From the NCBI RefSeq assembly GCF_001982635.1, contig NZ_MKFI01000013.1:36009-100008 (forward strand): 64,000 nt of DNA, given 5' to 3'. The notes under the pieces were generated by a model, which saw only the letters and a list, made by a program, of their open reading frames with translations, was not told the DNA's origin and ran no database searches. Origin of the DNA: Bradyrhizobium mercantei. GTDB lineage: Bacteria; Pseudomonadota; Alphaproteobacteria; Rhizobiales; Xanthobacteraceae. Of this stretch, positions 8,376-15,930 are shown in pieces (positions within the stretch are counted from its first letter, which is position 1; each line of letters begins with the position of its first letter). Made by a program: the position numbers and the translations under genes.

Positions 8376-9257
8376 ATGCAATCCTTCCTCGACATCTTCG
8401 ACATCTACCTGCTGGAGGCCGTCATCAACGGCATCCTGCTCGGCGGCGTGCTGGCGCTGCTCGCGCTCGGGCTCAATCTGATCTTCGGCGTCATCGACGT
8501 CACCTGGATCTGCTACGCCGAGCTCGTGATGATCGGCATGTACGGCATGTACTATCTGGTGCAGGTCTTCCATTTGCCGTACTGGGCCGCCGCGCCGCTG
8601 GTCATCCTGCTGGTGGCGCTGCTAGGGGCCGCGTTGCATTTCTTCGTCATCGCGCCGCTGCTGACCGCGCCGCCGATCAACCAGCTGCTCGCCACCGGCG
8701 GCGTGCTGTTCATCCTGCAGAGCTTCGCCACCGTCGCCTTCGGCATCGACTTCCGCAATCTCGGCATCCGCCTGCCGGTGCTGGCGCTCGGCGAGATGAA
8801 TTTCAGCTACGCGCGATTGCTGTCGTTTGCGGCCGCACTCATCGGCATGGTCTGCGTCTATCTGTTCCTGACCCGCACCTTCACCGGCACCGCGATCCGC
8901 GCCATCGCGCAGGACCGCCAGATCATGCCGCTGATGGGCGTCGATCCCAAGCGCATCTATCTCGTCACCTCGGCGATCGGCGGCGGGCTCGCCGGCCTCG
9001 CCGCGTGCCTCCTGGTGCTGCAATACGACGTGCATCCGTTCGTCGGCCTGTCGTTCGGGCCGATCACCTTCCTGATCTGCGTGCTCGGGGGCTTAGGCAA
9101 TTTCATCGGCGGCTTCATCGCCGCCTTCGTGTTCGCCGAGATCATCTCGCTTGGCGGCCTGTTCTCCGACCTCGAATGGGGCTACGTGCTGGCCTTCGCC
9201 TTCTTCATCGTGATGATGTTCATCCGGCCCGCGGGCCTGCTCGCGAGGCGCTCGTGA
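8376..9257 (+). CDS. livH: branched-chain-type ABC transporter permease LivH
   Basis: A 293-aa integral membrane protein with about eight hydrophobic segments. The start LLEAVINGILLGGVLALLALGLNL and the cytoplasmic loop TAIRAIAQDRQIMPLMGVDP, which contains the EAA-like contact with the ATPase, are typical of LivH. GAGAGG lies just upstream of ATG 8376. The next permease gene starts inside its stop codon. Confidence 0.9.
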   Translation: MQSFLDIFDIYLLEAVINGILLGGVLALLALGLNLIFGVIDVTWICYAELVMIGMYGMYYLVQVFHLPYWAAAPLVILLVALLGAALHFFVIAPLLTAPPINQLLATGGVLFILQSFATVAFGIDFRNLGIRLPVLALGEMNFSYARLLSFAAALIGMVCVYLFLTRTFTGTAIRAIAQDRQIMPLMGVDPKRIYLVTSAIGGGLAGLAACLLVLQYDVHPFVGLSFGPITFLICVLGGLGNFIGGFIAAFVFAEIISLGGLFSDLEWGYVLAFAFFIVMMFIRPAGLLARRS

Positions 9258-10264
9258 ACAGGCAGGCCGCCTTCTGGATCATCGCGCTGCTCGCGCTCAT
9301 CGCGCTGCCCTTCGTGCACCGCGATCCCTATCATTTGCACGTGCTGGTGCTGATCCTGATCTGGTCGTTCGCCTACACCTCATGGTCGATCATGGGCCGC
9401 TTCGGGCTGGTTTCGCTCGGCCATGGCGGCTTCATGGGCATCGGCGCCTATGTCACCGCGCTGCTCTGGAACCACCTCGGCGTCTCGCCCTGGATCGGCA
9501 TCCCCGTGAGCATGGCGACCGCGGGCGTGCTCGCGCTGATCGTCGCCTATCCCTGCTTCCGCTTCCGCATCACCGGCCACTATTTCGTGCTGGTGACGCT
9601 CGCGCTGTCCGGCATCGTGCTCCAGGTCATCACCGCGACCCGCGACTATACCGGCGGCTCGCTCGGCTACACGCCGCAGCGCGCCCAGAGCGGCAAGGGG
9701 CTGCTCGCGCTGCAATTCGACGACAAGACCACCTGGTACCTGATCGCGCTCGCGGTGTGGGTCGTGGGCCTCGTGATCTGGCGCGCGATCGACCGCAGCA
9801 TGATCCGTCACGCCATGGAGGCGATCTCGGAGGATGAGGACGCCGCGGCCGCAGCCGGCGTCAACGTCACCGCCGAGAAGCTCAAGATCACCCTGATCAG
9901 CGCGCTGATGACCGCGCTGTCAGGCGCGCTGTATTGCCAGTACCAGATGTTCATCTCGCCGGACACCGTGAGCGGCATTGCCGTCTCCTTGCAGATGGTG
10001 TTCGCGGCGATCGTCGGCGGCGTCTATGTCGCGCTGGGGCCGACGGTCGGCGCCGTCATCACCATCGTGCTGGCCGAGGTGCTGCGCATCTCGTTCGGCA
10101 CCAAGGCGGTCGGCTGGGACAACCTGGTCTATGGCGTGCTGCTGGTGCTGTTCATCATCTTCCTGCCCAAGGGCATTCTTGGTAGCGTGATCGACAGGAT
10201 CAAATCGCCACGCAAGCCGTTGAGAGGCCATGAGCAACAAACCGTCCCCATCGCTCGCCGATGA
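9254..10264 (+). CDS. livM: branched-chain-type ABC transporter permease LivM
   Basis: A 336-aa membrane protein with roughly nine hydrophobic segments, carrying the LivM hallmarks GLVSLGHGGFMGIGAY and a coupling loop ending AAAAGVNVTAEKLK. I chose the GTG at 9254, which overlaps the livH stop (GTGA); the frame stays open further upstream only as a shadow of livH. Its 3' end overlaps the PPK2 gene by 35 bp. It completes a full five-protein uptake system. Confidence 0.88.
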   Translation: MNRQAAFWIIALLALIALPFVHRDPYHLHVLVLILIWSFAYTSWSIMGRFGLVSLGHGGFMGIGAYVTALLWNHLGVSPWIGIPVSMATAGVLALIVAYPCFRFRITGHYFVLVTLALSGIVLQVITATRDYTGGSLGYTPQRAQSGKGLLALQFDDKTTWYLIALAVWVVGLVIWRAIDRSMIRHAMEAISEDEDAAAAAGVNVTAEKLKITLISALMTALSGALYCQYQMFISPDTVSGIAVSLQMVFAAIVGGVYVALGPTVGAVITIVLAEVLRISFGTKAVGWDNLVYGVLLVLFIIFLPKGILGSVIDRIKSPRKPLRGHEQQTVPIARR

Positions 10265-11183
10265 ACTGAAGCCCTTCATCGCGCCGTTTCGCTTCGACGG
10301 GAGTGGCGAATTTCACCTCAAATCGTATCCGACCGCCGAGAAGGGCGGCATCGACAAGGACGCCGGCGGCAAGATCATCGAGGCCAACCGCAAGCGGCTC
10401 AACGATTTCCAGGAGAAGCTCTACGCCCAGGACCGCTGGTCGGTGCTTTTGATCTTCCAGGGCATGGATGCCGCCGGCAAGGATAGTGCGATCAAGAGCG
10501 TGTTCGAGGGCGTCAACCCGCAGGGCTGCGAGGTCTCCTCCTTCAAGCAGCCGTCGAGCCGGGAGCTCGATCACGACTACATGTGGCGCGCGATGGTCGC
10601 GCTGCCGGAGCGCGGCCGCATCGGCATCTTCAACCGCTCCTATTACGAGGAGTGCCTGGTGGTGCGGGTGCATCCCGAGGTGCTCGGCAAGCAGAAGATC
10701 CCGAAGAAGCTCGTGACCGAGAACATCTGGCGCGAGCGCTTCGAGGACATCTCTTCGATCGAACGCTATCTGTCGCGCAACGGCACCATGATCCTGAAAT
10801 TCTTCCTGCACGTCTCCAAGGAGGAGCAACGCCAGCGCTTCCTCGACCGGCTCGAGGAGCCCGCCAAGAACTGGAAGTTCTCGATGGCCGACATCTCCGA
10901 GCGCGCGCTGTGGGCCAAGTATCAAGCCGCCTATCAGGACATGATCCACCACACCGCGACCAGGGAAGCGCCCTGGCACATCGTGCCCGCCGACCACAAA
11001 TGGTTCGCCCGCGTCGTGATCGGCTCGACCATCGTCAACGCGCTCGACAGACTCGACCTGAAATTCCCCGAGGTCGACAAGGCCGAGCTCAGCGAGTTCA
11101 AGCGCGTCCGCGCCGCGCTGGAGGCGGAAGGCAAGGGCGGGGCGGTGGAGAAGGCAACGAAGAAGGAGGCCGCGAAGAAGTAG
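10230..11183 (+). CDS. PPK2-family polyphosphate kinase
   Basis: A 317-aa cytosolic kinase. It has the PPK2 Walker A-like loop FQGMDAAGKDS, lid and Walker B-type sequence IGIFNRSYYEE, and KFFLHVSKEEQRQRF, as in class I/III PPK2 enzymes that pass phosphate between polyphosphate and nucleotides. The tail is Lys/Ala rich. The start at 10230, with GAGAGG upstream, lies inside livM, so the kinase is probably co-translated with the transporter, a coupling of uptake and energy/phosphate status that is inferred only. The preferred nucleotide cannot be read from the sequence. Confidence 0.88.
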   Translation: MSNKPSPSLADELKPFIAPFRFDGSGEFHLKSYPTAEKGGIDKDAGGKIIEANRKRLNDFQEKLYAQDRWSVLLIFQGMDAAGKDSAIKSVFEGVNPQGCEVSSFKQPSSRELDHDYMWRAMVALPERGRIGIFNRSYYEECLVVRVHPEVLGKQKIPKKLVTENIWRERFEDISSIERYLSRNGTMILKFFLHVSKEEQRQRFLDRLEEPAKNWKFSMADISERALWAKYQAAYQDMIHHTATREAPWHIVPADHKWFARVVIGSTIVNALDRLDLKFPEVDKAELSEFKRVRAALEAEGKGGAVEKATKKEAAKK

Positions 11184-11246
11184 CGGATGAAGAAGTAAGG
11201 CCGCGCTTCCTCTCACTCACTGCGTAAGGTGAGCAAGCTCGTCAGG

Positions 11247-11441
11247 CTCCCTCCCCCCTTGCGGGGGGAGGGTGGGAGAGAGGGGTGGCCCCGGGCGAGA
11301 TGACGAAGAACAAGCGCGTCGCCTTCCCAATCTCGATCGCGCGTCGTTGAAAGAGAAATGGAGAGAGTCACCGTGTGGTACCCCTCTCCCTAACCCTCCC
11401 CCGCAAGGGGGGAGGGAACCCTGCCGTCGGTGCGTCCCTTA
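11247..11441. repeat. composite MITE-like repeat, copy 1
   Basis: About 195 bp with inverted ends: CTCCCTCCCCCCTTGCGGGG at the left and CCCTCCCCCGCAAGGGGGGA near the right, then a shared tail GGTGCGTCCCTTAC. A same-orientation copy lies at 13907-14093, on the other side of the spermidine-synthase-like gene. The tail of this copy reaches the stop codon of that gene. No transposase is present. Confidence 0.65.
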
Positions 11442-13649
11442 CTTGCGCGACGGCATCCAGGCGGACAGCAGATAGAAGCCGATCGCCACGATCAGGAGAT
11501 AGCGGAAGCCGAGCAGGGTCGAGCACGACTCGGCGAGGCCGCCGATCACGGAGCCCGCGATGTTGGATCCGAACGCCTGGTCGGGATTGGCTTCGTCGCG
11601 GAACGAGCGGGCGAAGATCACGCCGGCGAAGAACATCGGGCCGAGCGCCAGCGCGCACGGGATCACGTAGCGCCAGATGATGCCGCCGCTGAGGAACGTG
11701 TCCAGCGGCACCAGCACCGCGACCGCCAGCAGCACCAATAGCCCGGCATAGTGCCGCGCCAGCCGGGTGGACGGCACCTTGATCACATATAGGTTGGCGG
11801 CGAGGATGAGCAGCAGCGCGGTGAAGAACACCGCCGAATTGACCAGCCAGGTGCTGCCGAACAGCAGCGCCATCTGCACCACCGCCTTGGTCTCCAGCAG
11901 CATGAAGGCCGCGCCGAGGAAGAACATCCGGTTGTTGGGCCGCCAGACGCCCTTCGGCTTGAACAGGTAGACCAGGCCGAGCCCGAGCACGCCGAGCAGG
12001 ATCATCGAGCGAACCGTCAGGTCGGGGATCAGCCGGCCGCTGACATAGAGGAACGGCCAGTCGTCGCTGGTCGATTGCTTGGCGCCGTCATTGTCGACCA
12101 CCAGCTTCGCCGGCGCCAGCGGCACCCAGTCGCCGCGCCCGGCGGCAGTCTTCTCCTGTGCTTTTTCCTGCGGCTTGTCGAAGCCGTTGACCGACAGGTT
12201 CTCCGGCGGAAGGCTGTTCAGCCAGAATTGGCCGCGGTCGCGGAACGCGGTGGAGATGCGCGGATTGCAGCCCGCGATGATGGTGGTGAAGCCGACCGCT
12301 TCGGACGACGTCAGCGTCTCCTTGTAGGGCAGCGGCAGCACCAGCGGATCGCAGCCAAACACCTGCTTCGCCATCTCGGCCACGCGCTGCACGATCCAGC
12401 CCTGGCGGTAGTAGTTGTACATCACGAAGATGCCGTCCTGCTTCAGCACGCGGCGGACGTCCTGGAATGCCTGTTCGGTGAACAGATAGCTTTCCAGACG
12501 GATGTTGGCGTAGCCGCTGTGCAGGATCAGCGAGTCGACGAGGGCGTAGACGACGAGATCGTATTTGCGCTCGGTGGTGCGCAGGAAATGCCGGCCGTCG
12601 TCGAGATGCGGCACCACCCTCGGATCCTGGTAGGGCTTGTCGGGATGGTTGTGGATGCCGATGTTCTGGATCACGGGATCGATCTCGACCGCATCGATGC
12701 GTTCGACGCCGAAGCGCAAGGCGTGCGCCAGGTCGTTGCCGGAGCCGGCGCCGATGATCATGACGTCCTTGAACGGCGCGCCGCCGCTGTGCTTCTGCAG
12801 CAGGTGGATCAGCGAATAGGACGAGCCGCGTTCGCTGAACGGCATCATCTCCTGATGGCCGATATTGTTGACGGTGATTTCGCCACTCGCCTTGTTGAGG
12901 TCGACGGCGTAGTAGGGCGACCAGCGCACGTCATGGTCGTCGGAACGATCGGTGTACCATCCGGTGAATCCGACCAGGATGACCAGCGTGACGAGGCGCA
13001 GGATCGACAGCGCCTTGTCCTGGTAGAGCAGATAGACGATGCCGGCGCAGCTGATCGCGAACCAGACCACCGGCGGCGCCTGCGCGAACGACAGCAGCGA
13101 GAACCCGACGATCCCCGCGAGGCTGCCGCCGATATTCAGCGAATAGCCGGCGACGCGGTTCGGATAGGCGTCGAAGGCGCGGCCGAGCGTCTGGCCGAGG
13201 CCGACGAACATCAGCGCGATCAGCACGAAGAACAGGCCTGCGATCGCCTCGATCGGCACCACGAACTTGGCGAGATCGGGGTTGCGATACTCGGTGCCGA
13301 AAAACACCTCCTGCGGCGAAGCCTGATGGCCGACGTCGACGGCGAATTTGCCCCAGTTGAAATACAGCGCCATGATCGTGACCACGGCCGCGAAGGTCAC
13401 GAAAGCGAGCCCCGGAAACAGCGCGAGCCAGTTGGTGCTCCGCCGCGCCGCGAGGCAGCCGCAGGACATGCCGAGGAACGCCGCGAGCAGCACGATGTTG
13501 GTGAAGAATTGCAGGAAGACGACCTTGGCCGAGAACCAGCGGATGCAGGCCAGTTCGAGGAACAGGATCAGGAATCCAACCAGGAAGAGGTTGAAGCCGG
13601 CTTGTCGCTGGTTGAGCCCTTCGGCCAGTTTCGTCGCGGGCATCCCCAT
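11439..13649 (-). CDS. membrane-bound spermidine-synthase-like protein
   Basis: A 736-aa protein in three parts: about six hydrophobic segments (residues ~18-250), a Rossmann methyltransferase-like domain (~260-440) with IIGAGSGNDL, VEIDP and LDDGRHFLR, and about six further hydrophobic segments after residue ~540. The central domain matches the polyamine-aminopropyltransferase fold. The usual catalytic Asp-containing motif after the YD strand is replaced by VVYALVDSL, so true spermidine synthesis is doubtful. Substrate unknown. It is a single-gene unit bracketed by two copies of one repeat. Confidence 0.75.
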   Translation of the reverse strand: MGMPATKLAEGLNQRQAGFNLFLVGFLILFLELACIRWFSAKVVFLQFFTNIVLLAAFLGMSCGCLAARRSTNWLALFPGLAFVTFAAVVTIMALYFNWGKFAVDVGHQASPQEVFFGTEYRNPDLAKFVVPIEAIAGLFFVLIALMFVGLGQTLGRAFDAYPNRVAGYSLNIGGSLAGIVGFSLLSFAQAPPVVWFAISCAGIVYLLYQDKALSILRLVTLVILVGFTGWYTDRSDDHDVRWSPYYAVDLNKASGEITVNNIGHQEMMPFSERGSSYSLIHLLQKHSGGAPFKDVMIIGAGSGNDLAHALRFGVERIDAVEIDPVIQNIGIHNHPDKPYQDPRVVPHLDDGRHFLRTTERKYDLVVYALVDSLILHSGYANIRLESYLFTEQAFQDVRRVLKQDGIFVMYNYYRQGWIVQRVAEMAKQVFGCDPLVLPLPYKETLTSSEAVGFTTIIAGCNPRISTAFRDRGQFWLNSLPPENLSVNGFDKPQEKAQEKTAAGRGDWVPLAPAKLVVDNDGAKQSTSDDWPFLYVSGRLIPDLTVRSMILLGVLGLGLVYLFKPKGVWRPNNRMFFLGAAFMLLETKAVVQMALLFGSTWLVNSAVFFTALLLILAANLYVIKVPSTRLARHYAGLLVLLAVAVLVPLDTFLSGGIIWRYVIPCALALGPMFFAGVIFARSFRDEANPDQAFGSNIAGSVIGGLAESCSTLLGFRYLLIVAIGFYLLSAWMPSRK

Positions 13650-13717
13650 ATCTCCTTAACCAAACAAGGTCGCGCCCAAAACAGCCGGTCGCCGGCCGCA
13701 CCCTAAAGGCAACCCGT

Positions 13718-13752
13718 TGAGCAAAGATTGACTTATGAGCAAAGATTGACTT
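13718..13752. repeat. short tandem duplication upstream of the spermidine-synthase-like gene
   Basis: The 17-mer TGAGCAAAGATTGACTT occurs twice, separated by a single A (18-bp period). It lies about 70 bp upstream of the minus-strand start at 13649, in its presumed promoter region. It may be a regulator site or simply a replication slip. Confidence 0.55.
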
Positions 13753-13906
13753 GGCCCGCCGCGCACGCGCAACGGTTGTCGCGATCGGCGTCACGCTTGG
13801 CATCATGGTGTAGGAGAGGTTTAGCATTGAGCATGTCTTGCTTGCGTCATGCAGGACGCGAATGTCGAGGCGGGCATCGACCGCGTGAGGAGAGCACCGT
13901 CGTCGG

Positions 13907-14093
13907 CTCCCTCCCCCCTTGCGGGGGAGGGTGGGGAGAGGGGTAAGCCCCGGGCGGGATGATCGTGAGAGTACCGCTATCGCAATCTCGGTTGTTGACA
14001 CGCGTTGAACAGCACGTCGTGTGGCCACCCCTCTCCCTAGCCCTCCCCCGCAAGGGGGGAGGGAACCCTTCCGGCGGTGCGTCCCTTACATGA
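13907..14093. repeat. composite MITE-like repeat, copy 2
   Basis: It is the same arrangement and orientation as 11247-11441: a left arm CTCCCTCCCCCCTTGCGGGG, a middle with CCCCGGGC and AATCTCG shared with copy 1, a right arm CCCTCCCCCGCAAGGGGGGA, and the tail GGTGCGTCCCTTAC. Confidence 0.65.
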
Positions 14094-14135
14094 GTGCGCA
14101 GGTGTGCAACTGCGCCCGGGCGCACGCAGCCGCCT

Positions 14136-14561
14136 TCACGACGCAGCTTCGCCAAACACCATCTGCCAGCCCTTGCGCGTATCCATGTATTCGCGCACCT
14201 GCTTGATGCGGCCCGCCTCGACCGTGAACACGAAGCAATAGTCGTTGTCGTAGGGCCGGCCGCCCGGCAGCGTCGCGCGCATGCGCTCCTCGACGATCAC
14301 GCTGTCGCCGGCGGCATGAACCGCGCGGAAGCTGATGTCGATCTCGGTGAACAGGCGGTGCATCTCGGTCGAGATGAAGCGGGCGATCACCTCCGCGCCG
14401 ATCATGTGGTCGGTGTGGTCGAGCGCGACCGCGGTGGCGTTGCGCGTCGGCGCGATCCATTCGGCGTCCGGCGCGAACACTGCGGCAATCAGCCTGGCGT
14501 CGCGGGTGCGGAAGGTCTGCCAGGCGTTGAGGACGATTTCTTTGGCGGAAGGGCTGGTCAT
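14136..14561 (-). CDS. SnoaL/NTF2-like protein
   Basis: A 141-aa cytosolic cone-fold protein without signal peptide. FAPDAEWIAP, MIGAEVIARFI and the alternating strands DSVIVEERMRATLP, YCFVFTVEAGRIKQVREYMDT are the typical order of SnoaL-like domains. Many such proteins are small isomerases, hydratases or ligand binders; nothing specific can be assigned. GGAGACG upstream of ATG 14561 supports the start. Divergent from the Ada/AraC gene. Confidence 0.75.
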   Translation of the reverse strand: MTSPSAKEIVLNAWQTFRTRDARLIAAVFAPDAEWIAPTRNATAVALDHTDHMIGAEVIARFISTEMHRLFTEIDISFRAVHAAGDSVIVEERMRATLPGGRPYDNDYCFVFTVEAGRIKQVREYMDTRKGWQMVFGEAAS

Positions 14562-14686
14562 TGCGACGTCTCCGTGGTGATCGATCGGCTCGATCTAGGT
14601 CAGAGCGGCGGGGCGTGCTGGCCGGAATCGGACCTCATCACCGCCGGTCTCTTTTCTCGCTCGCGCGATGCGCTAGTGTCTGCCTC

Positions 14687-15256
14687 ATGCTCAGCTTCGA
14701 GATCTGCAACGCGGCACGGCTGCGGCGCGACGCGCGCTATGACGGCCGCTTCTTCACCGCGGTGAAGACCACGCGGATCTATTGCCGCCCGGTCTGTCCG
14801 GTGAAGCACCCGTTGCCGCGCAACGTCACCTACTACCCGACCGCCGCCGCGGCCGAGGCGGCGGGCTATCGGCCGTGCCTGCGCTGCGGCCCGGAAACCG
14901 CGCCGTTCTGTCCGGCGTGGAACGGCACGCGCTCGACAGTTGCGCGCGCGCTGAAGCTGATCGACGGCGGTGCGCTCGAGCGCGGCTCGGTCGCAGCACT
15001 GGCCGACCGGCTCGGCATCACCTCGCGCCATCTTGGGCGGCTGTTCGAGCGCCATGTCGGCGCGAGCCCGCAGCAGGTCGCGACCACCCGCCGCGTGCAG
15101 CGCGCCAAGCGCCTGATCGACACGACAGACGATGCGATGACCGAGATCGCCTTCCGCGCCGGCTTCGGCAGCGTCCGCCGCTTCAACGCCGCCTTTGCCG
15201 ACCTCTACGGCCGCGCGCCATCCAGCCTGCGCGCGTCCTCGCGCGGCCGGAGGTGA
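14687..15256 (+). CDS. Ada metal-binding domain plus AraC HTH protein
   Basis: A 189-aa protein. Residues ~8-72 are the Ada N-terminal zinc domain with four Cys in RIYCRPVCPVKHP and YRPCLRCGPE, the site that in Ada accepts a methyl group from DNA phosphotriesters. Residues ~85-180 are an AraC-type double helix-turn-helix (LADRLGITSRHLGRLFERHVG; MTEIAFRAGFGSVRRFN). The O6-methyltransferase domain of Ada and the AlkA glycosylase domain of the longer AdaA-AlkA proteins are both absent, so it is a pure methyl-sensing regulator or a shortened AlkA relative. ATG 14687 is chosen; the frame is open upstream without domain sequence. Confidence 0.82.
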   Translation: MLSFEICNAARLRRDARYDGRFFTAVKTTRIYCRPVCPVKHPLPRNVTYYPTAAAAEAAGYRPCLRCGPETAPFCPAWNGTRSTVARALKLIDGGALERGSVAALADRLGITSRHLGRLFERHVGASPQQVATTRRVQRAKRLIDTTDDAMTEIAFRAGFGSVRRFNAAFADLYGRAPSSLRASSRGRR

Positions 15257-15690
15257 GGGGGCGAGCGCTGGGCGAGGTCGCTGCATCGCCAGCCGACGTG
15301 AGGCGAGCCCATTGGCCGGGCTCCCTTCCCCTTGCCGGATCGGATGCGAGGCGCTTGAACGATTTCGGAATATTGGAAATGTACCGCTGAGTTGCCCGAC
15401 GGGTCAAGCTGCCTTGTCGATCGTCGGCAGCCGCCGGCTCCTTTGCATGGGGTTGTTTTCGATATTTTGGCCGCGCGGCTGCGGCGGTCCCGCAAGGGGG
15501 AGGAGAGGCCCACTGCTTGTGCGTCCCTGACGCGCCAGGCTGTCTTCGCCGCGTTAGGTCAACCCAGTTGACCATCTTTAGCCATTGCGGCAGCTTGCCA
15601 TAATCGTCTAGAACGACGGCGCTCAGCGCGTCCCGGCAACCAACCGTCAAGGGTTTTGACCGAGGGTTTGGCGCTCAACAGGGTCTGGCA
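15257..15690. other. intergenic region upstream of the leu leader
   Basis: Contains decayed pieces of GC-rich repeats (15257-15345 and around 15485-15530, CCCGCAAGGGGGAGG ... GTGCGTCCCTGA, similar to the tail of the composite repeat). It also has a palindrome at 15557-15573, GGTCAAC-CCA-GTTGACC. I see no open frame with coding character. The transcription start for the leader and leuA should lie here. Confidence 0.5.
15557..15573. promoter_or_regulatory. candidate operator, 7-bp inverted repeat
   Basis: GGTCAACCCAGTTGACC has perfect 7-bp arms around CCA, 118 bp upstream of the leader peptide start. The arms also supply a TTGACC -35-like hexamer. A site with related TTGACC/GGTCAA arms occurs at 43988-44003. 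Confidence 0.35.
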
Positions 15691-15807
15691 ATGCTGATTC
15701 GCGGCCAAATTGATGGGATTTCGGCGGAGGTGGCCTTGGCTACCGCCACGTTCCCGGCCGTGCGGCCCACCCTCCTTATTGGCGGCCTGCTTCTTACCTG
15801 CCCCTGA
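15691..15807 (+). CDS. leucine-rich leader peptide of leuA (38 aa)
   Basis: A 38-codon frame starts ATG CTG ATT with AGGG 7 bases upstream. Near its end it encodes TLLIGGLLLTCP, six leucines (CTC, CTT, CTG, CTT, CTT and nearby codons) within 12 codons, and its stop lies in the first arm of a hairpin. That is the classic arrangement for attenuation of a leucine biosynthetic gene: ribosome stalling at Leu codons decides the RNA fold. It precedes leuA by 123 bp. Attenuation of leuA is known in proteobacteria; for this sequence it is an inference. Confidence 0.65.
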   Translation: MLIRGQIDGISAEVALATATFPAVRPTLLIGGLLLTCP

Positions 15808-15843
15808 GGGCCGGCTGGGCGTCTGCGCCTGGGCACTCAGGGG
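15801..15843 (+). promoter_or_regulatory. leader hairpin / attenuator candidate before leuA
   Basis: CCCCTGAG (15801-15808) pairs perfectly with CTCAGGGG (15836-15843), with an inner GGGCG-TCTG-CGCC type stem. The 3' side is followed by TTTGT, a weak U-tract. The 5' arm contains the stop codon of the leader peptide. A competing small hairpin GCCC-CTGA-GGGC overlaps it. Confidence 0.55.
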
Positions 15844-15930
15844 TTTGTACGAGATCACCGGACCCTGATATCGCCCAAGTAATTGCTCAAGGAGCAACAT
15901 GACGGGCGCAAAGCTCAAAGGAATTCTGAC

